Positions 53,536 to 61,561 of a stretch of DNA of 64,000 nucleotides are shown one piece after another. The stretch comes from Micromonospora sp. WMMA1363 (GTDB lineage Bacteria > Actinomycetota > Actinomycetes > Mycobacteriales > Micromonosporaceae). The translations under genes and the position numbers were made by a program. The stretch lies in assembly GCF_030345795.1 (NCBI RefSeq), contig NZ_JAUALB010000001.1, positions 615,001-679,000 on the forward strand, read 5' to 3'. Below the pieces are notes generated by a model. It searched no databases and was not told the DNA's origin. It saw nothing but the letters and a program-made list of their open reading frames with translations. Every line of letters starts with the position of its first letter. Position 1 is the first letter of the stretch.

Positions 53536-54501
53536 ATGAGCCTTGTTGTGCCGGCCCGGGTCGACACCACACTCACCTGGGACTACGAAGCCACGGATCC
53601 TCGACTGATGGCCCTCTACGAGCGGGCCAAGTCGGCCCAGTGGAAGGTGTCCGACGTCGACTGGACGGTGGACGTGCCGTTCGGTGAGCCGCTGCCCGAC
53701 GACTCCGCGTTCGCGATGGCCGCGTTCGCCGACTCTCCGCTGGCGTCGCGCGGTCGTGACGCCTGGGATGCCTTCCGCTGGGAGTTCCAGTCGTGGATGG
53801 TCAGCCAGTTCCTGCACGGCGAGCAGGCCGCCATGGTGGTCGCCGCTCGCCTGGTGGAGGCGGTACCCGACCTGGACAGCAAGTTCTACGCGGCCACCCA
53901 GGCCGTCGACGAGGCTCGTCACGTGGAGGTCTTCTCGCGGTATCTGCGAGAGAAGATCCCCGAGCCGTACAAGGTATCGCCGCCGTTGCGGGAGTTGCTC
54001 ACCGACATTCTCTCGGACTCGCGGTGGGACGTGACCGCACTCGGGATGCAGATCATGGTCGAGGCGATCGCGATGGCCTCGTTCCGACTGTCCAACAGCA
54101 GCTTCCACGATCCGCTGATCAAGGACCTGACGCACCTCGTCGCGCGGGACGAGGCCCGGCACGTCACCTTCGGGGTACTCTCGCTCAGCGGCCTCTACAG
54201 CCAGTTGACCACGGCGGAGCGGGCCGAACGGGAGGAACTGGTCCTCGACGCGGCCTCGCTGATCCGCCAGCGCTTTCTGCTCGGCGACATCTGGCAACGG
54301 CTGGAGGTCGACCGGGCCCAGGGAGTCTCGTTCGCCGCGTCGCACGATCTCATGATCATGTATCGGCAGGCGGTGTTCTCGCGCGTCGCGGCCGCGCTCG
54401 GCCAGATCGGACTGATGACCCACCGGGTCCGCGTGGGCCTGGACAAGCTGGGGCTGCTGCAGTTCGCCGGTGAGCGGCTGCGCGTACGAGAGGGGCGTTG
54501 A
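53536..54501 (+). CDS. Ferritin-like diiron oxygenase with AurF-type motif
   Basis: 321 aa, ATG 53536. The metal-binding pattern Glu-x28-Asp-Glu-x2-His occurs twice: Glu96 to DEARH at 125-129, and Glu176 to DEARH at 205-209. This is the spacing described for AurF-like p-aminobenzoate N-oxygenases (E-x28-37-D-E-x2-H), and the length is close to AurF. Family members oxidise amines to hydroxylamines or nitro groups, and others hydroxylate carbon. The actual substrate is unknown. It is followed after 1 bp by the O-methyltransferase, probably one operon. Confidence 0.85.
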   Translation: MSLVVPARVDTTLTWDYEATDPRLMALYERAKSAQWKVSDVDWTVDVPFGEPLPDDSAFAMAAFADSPLASRGRDAWDAFRWEFQSWMVSQFLHGEQAAMVVAARLVEAVPDLDSKFYAATQAVDEARHVEVFSRYLREKIPEPYKVSPPLRELLTDILSDSRWDVTALGMQIMVEAIAMASFRLSNSSFHDPLIKDLTHLVARDEARHVTFGVLSLSGLYSQLTTAERAEREELVLDAASLIRQRFLLGDIWQRLEVDRAQGVSFAASHDLMIMYRQAVFSRVAAALGQIGLMTHRVRVGLDKLGLLQFAGERLRVREGR

Positions 54502-54502
54502 G

Positions 54503-55522
54503 ATGGCTGGACGGCGGCAGCTCGACCTGGGCGCCGTGGTCCGCCTCGGCGAACTCGGTGACCAGATCACCCCGTTCGCCCTGCGGGCCGCCTGTGACCT
54601 CCGCATCGCCGACCTGCTCGCGGACGGTCCGCGCACGGTGACCGACCTCGCCGAGGCTGCCAAGGCCCATCCGGGCGCCCTGCTGCGGCTGCTGCGGGCA
54701 CTGGCGGCCCGGGGAGTCTTCACCGAGGTGGGCGACGCGGAGTTCGCCCTCACTCCGTTGGCCGAGCCGCTCCGTGGGGATCACCCGATGTCACTGCGGG
54801 ACAGCTTCACGGTGCTCGACTCCGACGTACGCTCCTGGGCCGAGATAGGACACACCCTGCGGACCGGCAGGCCGGCCTTTGACCGGGTACACGGCCGGGG
54901 TTACTGGGACCACCTGGCCGCGCACCCGGAGGAGAGCGCCCGGGTCGACGACTGGATGCGCAGCGTCAACCGGCTGCACCTGCGGACGCTTCTCAGCGCC
55001 TACCCGTGGCGGCGGTTCGGCACGCTGGTCGACGTCGGCGGTGGCACCGGTGGCTTCCTGGCGGGGCTGCTGGCCCGGTTCCCGGCGGTGCGCGGCGTGC
55101 TGTTCGACCTGCCGCACGTCGTGGCGGGTGCCGCGGCGGTGCTCGCCGAAGCCGGGGTCGCCGACCGCTGCGACGTGGTGCCGGGCAGCGCCTTCGACGC
55201 GGTGCCGGCCGGCGGCGACGGGTACCTGCTCAAGACGGTGCTGCCCGGATTCGACGACGACGACGCCGTCCGGATCCTCGGCGTCGTCCGCGCCGCGATG
55301 CGGCCCGACTCCCGGCTGGTGCTGTTGGAGGCGGTGCTGCCGCCCGGAGACGCCTTCGACGTGGCGAAGCTGTTCGACGTGCACGCGATGGTGCTCACCG
55401 GCGGGGCGCACCGCAGCAGTGCGCAGACCGGCGCGCTGCTGGAGCGGGTCGGGCTACGGCTGGCCCAGGTCATCGCGACGCCCACGCTGACCGTGCTGGA
55501 GGCGCTGCCAGCCGGCAAATGA
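54503..55522 (+). CDS. Class I O-methyltransferase (plant/DnrK type)
   Basis: 339 aa, ATG 54503. A helical dimerisation domain (ITPFALRAACDLRIADLLADGPRTVTDLAEAAKAHPGALLRLLRALAARG in layout) precedes the Rossmann domain with SAM motif VDVGGGTGG at 176-184. In most relatives a catalytic His sits in the LHDWDD element; here the segment reads KTVLPGFDDDD, with Pro instead. DnrK/RdmB-type enzymes also lack that His. Substrate unknown. It shares a bidirectional hairpin with the convergent P450. Confidence 0.88.
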   Translation: MAGRRQLDLGAVVRLGELGDQITPFALRAACDLRIADLLADGPRTVTDLAEAAKAHPGALLRLLRALAARGVFTEVGDAEFALTPLAEPLRGDHPMSLRDSFTVLDSDVRSWAEIGHTLRTGRPAFDRVHGRGYWDHLAAHPEESARVDDWMRSVNRLHLRTLLSAYPWRRFGTLVDVGGGTGGFLAGLLARFPAVRGVLFDLPHVVAGAAAVLAEAGVADRCDVVPGSAFDAVPAGGDGYLLKTVLPGFDDDDAVRILGVVRAAMRPDSRLVLLEAVLPPGDAFDVAKLFDVHAMVLTGGAHRSSAQTGALLERVGLRLAQVIATPTLTVLEALPAGK

Positions 55523-55524
55523 AG

Positions 55525-55566
55525 CCGTCGTCGGTACCGCCCCGCCGGGGGAGGTACCGACGACGG
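55525..55566. terminator. Bidirectional terminator between O-methyltransferase and P450
   Basis: The perfect 14-bp arms CCGTCGTCGGTACC (55525-55538) and 55553-55566 are continued by an inner C-rich/G-rich pairing. The hairpin starts 2 bp after one stop and ends 5 bp before the other. Confidence 0.8.
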
Positions 55567-55571
55567 GTGGC

Positions 55572-56774
55572 TCACACGTCGCCGATTCGCACCGGCACCG
55601 AGGCGTACGCCCGGAAGGGGGTGTTCGGCTCCCGGACCGTGGGGCCGTCGGGCTCCAGCACCGCGAGTCGGGCCAGCCGGTCGAAGACCACCGCACCCTC
55701 CATCCGGGCCAGGAAGGCACCGAGGCACAGATGGGCGCCGCCGCCGAAGGCCACGTGCGGGTTGTCCTGCCGGCCCACGTCGAGGCGGTCGGGCCGGGCG
55801 AACCGCCGCTCGTCGTGGTTGGCTGAGCCGATCATCAGCACCAGGACCCGACCCGTGCGGATGGTCCGGCCTCCGATCTCGATCGGCTCGCGGACGTAGC
55901 GAGCGGTGCCCTGGATCGGCGCGTCCCAGCGGAGGAACTCGTCGACGGCGGTTGTCACCAGCGAGCGGTCCGCACGCAGCCGGGCGAGCTGGTCGGGGTG
56001 GGCCAGCAGAGCGGCGGTGCCGGTGGTGATCATGTGGACGGTCGTCTCGAAACCGGCGAAGAACGAGAAGACCGTGTTGTCGACGATCTCGTCGGCGCTG
56101 AGGGTGTCCCCCGACTCCTCGGCGTCCAGCAGCCGGGAGAGCAGGTCGTCGCCCCGGCGTGAGCGGCGCTGTTCCAGGAGGGCGCCGAGGTGCTCACGCA
56201 GCCAGCGGACGGCCACGTCGGCCTCGGTCCGGGCGTGTTCCGGGACGACCGCGGTGAACGCCCGGCCGAGGTTCATCGCGTGGTGGCGCACGTCGTCGGT
56301 GGACTCCGGCGGGATCCCCATCAGCCGGCAGACCACCCGTACCGGTAGCGGGTACGCCAGCTCGGGAACCAGGTCCATCCGGCCGGCCGCCAGGGCCGGT
56401 GCGAGTAGTTCGTCGACCAGGTCTTCGATGTGGGAGCGCAACCGCCGCACCACCGCGGGGCTGAACGCCCGGCTCATCAGCCGGCGTAGCCGGACGTGGT
56501 CGGGTGGGTCACGGTAGAGCATGATCCGCTGGAAGAACGCGCTCGCCGGGCCGTCGCCGACGGAGATTTCGTGATAGCCGGCCGGGAACTCGCTGCCCAG
56601 GCGGGGGTCGTGTTGCAGGCCGGTGACATCGGCGAACCGGGTTACCCCCCAACTGCCCGGTCCGAGCCGGCACAGCGGACCGGCGGCACGCAGGCGGGCG
56701 TACTCCGGGTAGGGGTCCTCGACGACGTTCGGGTCCAAGGCGTCGAACCGTGGTGCCAGGGCCGGTGCGGTCAT
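55572..56774 (-). CDS. Cytochrome P450 (copy 1)
   Basis: 400 aa, ATG 56774. A complete bacterial class I P450. The I-helix oxygen-binding motif AGFETT is at 240-245. The K-helix ExxR pair is Glu279/Arg282 in EFLRW. The heme loop FGGGAHLCLGAFLAR carries the Cys350 ligand. HVRLRRLMSRAFSP is the C-helix heme-propionate region. The I-helix has Glu-Thr-Thr rather than the most common Asp/Glu-Thr arrangement, still within the normal range. No ferredoxin or reductase gene is nearby. A hydroxylation or coupling step in the cluster is inferred. Confidence 0.94.
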   Translation of the reverse strand: MTAPALAPRFDALDPNVVEDPYPEYARLRAAGPLCRLGPGSWGVTRFADVTGLQHDPRLGSEFPAGYHEISVGDGPASAFFQRIMLYRDPPDHVRLRRLMSRAFSPAVVRRLRSHIEDLVDELLAPALAAGRMDLVPELAYPLPVRVVCRLMGIPPESTDDVRHHAMNLGRAFTAVVPEHARTEADVAVRWLREHLGALLEQRRSRRGDDLLSRLLDAEESGDTLSADEIVDNTVFSFFAGFETTVHMITTGTAALLAHPDQLARLRADRSLVTTAVDEFLRWDAPIQGTARYVREPIEIGGRTIRTGRVLVLMIGSANHDERRFARPDRLDVGRQDNPHVAFGGGAHLCLGAFLARMEGAVVFDRLARLAVLEPDGPTVREPNTPFRAYASVPVRIGDV

Positions 56775-57424
56775 GGTGTCTAGTGTGTGTCGTGTCTACT
56801 GTTCTCGGCAAGCCCGACGACCCGGTGACACGACACCGGCACGGACGCCGGGACGCCGGACGGGTGACGCCAGTTCCGGCACGCACGCAGGCTACCCGGC
56901 TCAGGCCCAGGTGTTGGGCAGCTCGCATCCAACCATGATCAACGGATTTCGCTTCGGCTCCGGTCCGCCGTATTGGCATTTGTCACCCCGGCCGGAAACT
57001 GTCCTTTTCGCTGCTGAACCGAATCTGCGACCGGATTCGGTAACCACGGGTCTCGGAAACGGTGACAACGAGTCTTCCGGGCGGCGATCTGTGACTTCGG
57101 GATGCCTTCTGTTTCTTCTGGTTCGGCCCAGTTTCGACGCAAGAGGGGAAGCGTCGCACGGCGATTACGCTGGTCTTTAGGCGTCGGTTTGGTTAACAGT
57201 GGGTCTCGGTCGTCGACGCGGTTCAGTGTTGGCCGGGCGCGGATGACCGCCGTCGACCGGTCCGGTCGTGGCCGGATCGTCGCGCAGGGCCCCGGTCGCG
57301 ACCGACGACGACCGGGGTTCGTGGGGCGCCGGCCCGCGCAGCATGGTGGCGGGCGCCCACGACCCCTCGTTCGACGGCCGCGACCCCGAGACGTCACCGG
57401 CCCATGTCCGCCTGCCAGCGGGGA
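56775..57424. other. 650-bp region without a recognisable gene
   Basis: It must hold the promoter of the minus-strand P450 near 56775-56830. No open frame here has coding character or a recognised domain, and codon third positions are not strongly G/C-biased. The stretch 56935-57190 is less GC-rich than its surroundings, which may reflect decayed sequence. Confidence 0.5.
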
Positions 57425-57865
57425 TCAACCTCGGTGCTGGCCGGCAAGCGAGGCAGAGCAGGAGCGGACAACGCGGGCGTCGGCGACGACCGGGTGCGCC
57501 CGACGGCGACGGGTCGCCGGCCGCAGGTGTGTCCGCAACATACGTCCGATCTGCTCGGACGCCATCAGTCGTCCGGTATGGTGCCGTTCCAACATCGTCC
57601 GTTCCGCGCCGTACCGCACGACCACGGCGGCTCCCCCCGCGGTCGCCGACGCGGCGACCTGGACCAGGGAGGCGAAGCCGTCCTCGTCGACGGCGGTCAC
57701 GTCGGTCAGGTCGAGCTCGACACGCTCGAGCCCTGATTCGACGTGGCCGAGCATGTAGTCCGCGACCAGGGTTACGTAGCCAGCGGTTCTTCGGGTACAG
57801 CTACCGCTGACCGAAATCGCGACGACGGTGCTGCTCACTCTCCGGGCCTTGACCATCGGCAACAC
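57425..57865 (-). CDS. STAS-domain (anti-anti-sigma-factor-like) protein
   Basis: 146 aa from GTG 57865, preceded by AGGAGGGGG. Residues 10-100 fit a STAS domain: VAISVSGSCTRRTAGYVTLVADYMLGHVESGLERVELDLTDVTAVDEDGFASLVQVAASATAGGAAVVV in overall layout. In anti-anti-sigma factors a Ser or Thr is phosphorylated at the start of the helix after the DLTDV strand. Here that region reads AVDEDGFAS, so the usual serine position is acidic or shifted. The C-terminal Arg-rich 40 residues are unlike the family. A regulatory role in the neighbouring genes is possible but unproven. Confidence 0.65.
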   Translation of the reverse strand: MLPMVKARRVSSTVVAISVSGSCTRRTAGYVTLVADYMLGHVESGLERVELDLTDVTAVDEDGFASLVQVAASATAGGAAVVVRYGAERTMLERHHTGRLMASEQIGRMLRTHLRPATRRRRAHPVVADARVVRSCSASLAGQHRG

Positions 57866-58284
57866 AAATTCCCCCTCCTGTTGGTGCTACACCCTAGAGC
57901 GGACGAACGCGGTGTGGGAATATCCGATCGGACCAATCATTGAGCATCCATGTTCGATCCCGACCGACACATTGAAGTGATCTCGGAAGGAATGGTGGCC
58001 GATTCGGTATGACACGGGCGGAGTGGTTCGTACCCTGGCATTTCGATCGATGATCTATGGAGGTGGGCGGTCGGTGGTGACGTGCGACATCTCGGACACG
58101 GTGACAGTGTGTCGCCTGTAGAGTGATACCTGCTGGACGCCTGGTGCGATGCCGTCGCCGTGGCCTGGCCATGCTCCACGTCGAGCACGGTGAGCTACCC
58201 GAAGCGGCACTACGCACAGCTACATACCGCTAGTTGGAATGTTCACCTACGTGCGCTTCCAGCAGTTGGTCGCCGACTCGGGAA
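57866..58284. other. Intergenic region before the ISAs1-family element
   Basis: About 420 bp with no convincing gene on either strand. Its base composition is lower in G+C than the window average. The right edge (GACTCGGGAA, 58275-58284) is the target duplication of the adjacent insertion sequence. Confidence 0.5.
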
Positions 58285-59753
58285 CACGGGCACGGCAAAG
58301 TCGGCGGGTGGGGTGTTTAGGCTGGTAGAAGGTCCAGGAGTTTGAGGATCCGGCGGTTCGTGCGGGCGTTGTATCGCAGCGCGGCGGCGATGTTGGTGGT
58401 GTCGTGGATTCTGAGCAGGCTGACCACTACGTTTCGTAGGGTTGCCATGACGCGTGGCGTGTTACCGGTCCGGACCCGGGAGGCGTCCTCGCCGAGGGTC
58501 ACATCCCTCACCCAGTGCAGAACCTCGATTCCCCAGTGTTGGCGCACGTACGCGAGCAGGTCAGCGGGGTCGGCCTGCTCGGCGGTGAGGCTGGTGACAT
58601 ACAGCATCGCCTGGTAGCTGGTCTTGCCTTTGACGGTGACGGTCCGTTCGATCAGGAACACCTGCGCGACGTGCGGGAAGTTCACCTCGGGCGGAGCGGG
58701 TATGACCTGGATGGTGCGTCGCTCGTGCCGGCCCCGGTCGTCGTCCACGCTCCACGCGGTGACCGGCACCCCGGCCCAGTCCAGAGCGTCGAGCCGGTCG
58801 AACAGGGTGGGCTGGTTGTCCAGCACCGGGAAGATGAAGTGCGCGTCCTTGACCTGGCGCAGCCATCGGGCATGCTTACGCTGCGTCTGCATCGCGTCGG
58901 CCGTCACCACCTGGCCGGCCAGCTCGAGGGGCGTCAACAGCGGTACGAACGCGGTGATCTCATTGCTTTTGCCGTCGACCTGGCGCTGGGCGAGTACCAC
59001 CCCCACGCATGACAACGCGGCGAGCAGGTGCGGCGCCGGGTTGCCGGCGCTCTTCGCACCGCGGCTGGTCTTGCCGTCCACCGCGACCTGGATCAGCCGC
59101 GGCCGGTGCCGACCGCGTGTACTGGCCCGCCAGCGGCGCTGGCCAGCGGCCTTGGCCCGGCGACGGGCCTTACGACCTCGCGGGGGCCGTACCCCGGTCC
59201 GCGCCTTCGCCCGCTGCGCCGCCAGGGCACGCCGCTGCAGCCACCGACCCATCACCGCGTCCAGCACGTCACCGTCGAGCCGGGCGCACAACCCGCGCAC
59301 CGTCTTCTCATCCGGACCGACATACCGGCCGGTCGCCGGAGCCACCCGGGCGCCGAACACCTTCAGGGTCTTCTGTGAACACCCGGCGATCCACTGCCCG
59401 ATCGCGTACACCGACGTATTGCCGGCCAGCACCGCCGCCAGGGCCAACCCGACCACCGTCGGCAACCGATGCCGGATCCCTCGCGCGTCCCGCGGATCAG
59501 AAACCTCCGACAGCGCCGCGACCAGGCTTTCCTGCCTGTTACGGCCCAACAGGACCGGTCGTGTCTGCTCGTCCGGCTGGTCTTGGACAGCGTTGATCAG
59601 CAATGATGCAGGCGCGGGCACGGTACTCCACAGGGTGATCCGAAGGCGTAGACAACCTCAAGATCACCGGAGCCGTGCCCGCCCCGTCAAATCCACTCTG
59701 GACCACAACACAAAGTCCTCACACGAGCACTCTCCGACTTTGCCGTGCCCGTG
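58285..59753 (-). mobile_element. ISAs1-family insertion sequence with 10-bp target duplication
   Basis: 1469 bp bounded by perfect 20-bp inverted repeats starting CACGGGCACGGCAAAGTCGG (58285-58304 and complement at 59734-59753). The direct repeat GACTCGGGAA flanks both ends (58275-58284 and 59754-59763). The intact transposase and clean ends point to a recent insertion. Confidence 0.95.
58317..59621 (-). CDS. ISAs1-family transposase
   Basis: 434 aa. The N-terminal DDE-associated domain ([45 protein letters not shown] in layout) precedes the DDE core: Asp in [14 protein letters not shown], Asp in [17 protein letters not shown], and Glu in [24 protein letters not shown] basic Arg/Lys-rich insertion lies at about 160-185. 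No stops or shifts are seen, so it is probably functional. Confidence 0.95.
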   Translation of the reverse strand: MPAPASLLINAVQDQPDEQTRPVLLGRNRQESLVAALSEVSDPRDARGIRHRLPTVVGLALAAVLAGNTSVYAIGQWIAGCSQKTLKVFGARVAPATGRYVGPDEKTVRGLCARLDGDVLDAVMGRWLQRRALAAQRAKARTGVRPPRGRKARRRAKAAGQRRWRASTRGRHRPRLIQVAVDGKTSRGAKSAGNPAPHLLAALSCVGVVLAQRQVDGKSNEITAFVPLLTPLELAGQVVTADAMQTQRKHARWLRQVKDAHFIFPVLDNQPTLFDRLDALDWAGVPVTAWSVDDDRGRHERRTIQVIPAPPEVNFPHVAQVFLIERTVTVKGKTSYQAMLYVTSLTAEQADPADLLAYVRQHWGIEVLHWVRDVTLGEDASRVRTGNTPRVMATLRNVVVSLLRIHDTTNIAAALRYNARTNRRILKLLDLLPA

Positions 59754-59772
59754 GACTCGGGAACCGGTCTAG

Positions 59773-61152
59773 TACTGCAACGGCGGGTCGTGGCTTCGGG
59801 TGCTGATCATTCGTTGGTTGGTTGTGGTGGATGCGCGGGTGGTCGGGTCGTGGGATGCCGGGTTGGAGGAGTTGTTCTTCCGGTTCGCGCATCGGTTTGA
59901 GCGGGTGGAGCCGCGGCGGCGGGCATGGGCGTATGTGCGGGGGCTACTGGCACCGTTGGAGCGGCGTAACGGCTGGACCCTCGCGGAGCAGGCTGGGCAT
60001 GTGTCGCCGGATGGGTTGCAGGGCATGCTGTGCAGCGCGGCGTGGGATCGGGACGCGGTCCGCGATGACGTGCGCGATTACGTGGTGGACCAGATCGGCG
60101 ATGCGGCCGGGGTGCTCATCGCTGACGAGACGGGGTTCGTCAAGAAGGGCCGTGCGTCGGCGGGGGTCCAACGGCAGTATTCGGGTACGGCGGGCAAGAC
60201 CGAGAACTGCCAGATCGGCACGTTCCTGTGCTACGCCACGCCGCGGGGTCGGGCGTTGATCGATCGGGAGTTGTACCTGCCGAAGTCGTGGACCGGTGAT
60301 CGGGACCGGTGCCGGCGCTCGGCGATCCCGGACGCCGTCGGGTTCGCGACCAAGCCGCAGCAGGCGCAGGCCATGCTGGAGCGGGCGGTCACCGCGGGGG
60401 TGCCGTTTTCGTGGTTCACGGCCGATGAGGCCTACGGGCAGAACCCTGGCCTGCGGGGCTGGTTGGAGGATCGGGACATCGCGTACGTGATGGCCACCCG
60501 ACGCGACGATCGGGTGCCCTCCGGGCTGCACACCACCACCGGTGTCGACGAGCTGATCGGCAGGGTGCGTGCGGGCGCGTGGCAACGACTGTCGTGTGGT
60601 GACGGCGCGCACGGGCCGCGCCGCTACGACTGGGCTCGGCTGCCGATCCGCCGCACCTTTGCCCACGGCCGCCGCGGCTGGGTCCTGGCCCGACGCTCGA
60701 TCACGGATCCCGGCGACATCGCCTACTACGTCTGCTTCGGCCCCCGCGGCACCCGACTACGCGACCTGGTGCGGGTCGCCGGTAGCCGTTGGTCGGTGGA
60801 GGAATCGTTCCAGACCGCGAAGAACGAGGTCGGCCTGGACCAGTACCAGGTCCGCCGCTACGACGCCTGGTACGCCCACATCACCCTCGCGATGGCCGCC
60901 GCCGCGTTCCTCGTCGTCACCCGCGCCCTCGAAGCCGCAAAGGGGGCACCACCGCAAACGAGCGCAGCCAGATCCCGCTGAGCAGCAACGAAATCCGCCG
61001 CCTGTTCGCCCACCTCGTCCTGACCACCCGCCGTCGAGCCGACCACATCCTGCGCTGGTCCGACTTCCGCCGTCGCCGCCAGGAACAAGCCCGAGCCGCC
61101 CACTACCGCAAACGACTCAAACCGCCATAAGTCACGACCCGCCGTTGCAGTA
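59773..61152 (+). mobile_element. IS701-family insertion sequence with CTAG target duplication
   Basis: 1380 bp. Ends TACTGCAACGGCGGGTCGTG (left, from 59773) and its complement (right, to 61152) are flanked by CTAG at 59769-59772 and 61153-61156, the 4-bp duplication typical of IS701. Only 5 bp separate it from the target repeat of the ISAs1 element on its left. The right-hand CTAG supplies the stop codon of the convergent MmcQ/YjbR gene. Confidence 0.93.
59800..60981 (+). CDS. IS701-family transposase, C-terminus frameshifted
   Basis: 393 aa in the open frame. The DDE blocks are VLIADETGFVKKG, FTADEAYGQNPGLRGWLEDRDIAYVMATR and WSVEESFQTAKNEVGLDQYQVR. The natural C-terminus, GGTTANERSQIPLSSNEIRRLFAHL through to RKRLKPP, is encoded in the next frame to 61130. 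One G is therefore missing in the run at about 60940-60945 (AAGGGGGCACC). The catalytic core is whole, so activity could survive or the shift may be a sequencing error. GTG 59824 is an alternative start. Confidence 0.9.
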   Translation: MLIIRWLVVVDARVVGSWDAGLEELFFRFAHRFERVEPRRRAWAYVRGLLAPLERRNGWTLAEQAGHVSPDGLQGMLCSAAWDRDAVRDDVRDYVVDQIGDAAGVLIADETGFVKKGRASAGVQRQYSGTAGKTENCQIGTFLCYATPRGRALIDRELYLPKSWTGDRDRCRRSAIPDAVGFATKPQQAQAMLERAVTAGVPFSWFTADEAYGQNPGLRGWLEDRDIAYVMATRRDDRVPSGLHTTTGVDELIGRVRAGAWQRLSCGDGAHGPRRYDWARLPIRRTFAHGRRGWVLARRSITDPGDIAYYVCFGPRGTRLRDLVRVAGSRWSVEESFQTAKNEVGLDQYQVRRYDAWYAHITLAMAAAAFLVVTRALEAAKGAPPQTSAARSR

Positions 61153-61512
61153 CTAGTCCGGATCGTCGCCGTGCTGCGCGTCGAAGGCGGCCACCAGACG
61201 TCGAGGCGCGCGTAGCCGCCACGCCTCGGTGAGCAATTCGCCGAGGTGGACCGGGTCGACCCGGTCCAGGCGCACGCTCGTCCAGCCCTGCCGCCCCCAG
61301 TGGTTGTCCGGCGCGGAGAAGGTCGCCGGATCCTCGGCCAGCAGCTCCGCCTGATCCTGCGGACTGAGCCGCAGCATGACGGCGCCGGCGCCGGCGGGGA
61401 AGGATGCGAAGATCTTGTTGCGTACCCTCAGGTCGGCGTTGTCGAAGTGAGCGCTCGCGTGCGCCTCCGGGAGGGTCAGGGCCCGCTGCCGTACGTCGTC
61501 TTCGCTGATCAT
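61153..61512 (-). CDS. MmcQ/YjbR-family protein
   Basis: 119 aa from ATG 61512, with GAGG about 5 bp upstream. MmcQ/YjbR proteins have a CyaY-like fold and unknown biochemical function. VRQRALTLPEAHASAHFDNADLRVRNKIFASFPAGAGAVMLRL is the usual N-terminal half in layout, then NHWGRQGWTSVRLDRVD and LLTEAWRLRAPRRLVAAF. The IS701 insertion lies exactly at its stop codon, which is preserved by the target duplication. Confidence 0.88.
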   Translation of the reverse strand: MISEDDVRQRALTLPEAHASAHFDNADLRVRNKIFASFPAGAGAVMLRLSPQDQAELLAEDPATFSAPDNHWGRQGWTSVRLDRVDPVHLGELLTEAWRLRAPRRLVAAFDAQHGDDPD

Positions 61513-61561
61513 GCTTCCTCGGCTCGCCGGCCTGACAGTTCGCTTCGGTTCACTGGTCGAC

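Noticed and set aside
53476..54753. Minus-strand extension of the first condensation protein to 862 residues
   Set aside because: The extra part is antisense to the diiron oxygenase gene and has no recognisable domain; the domain starts naturally at 53475.
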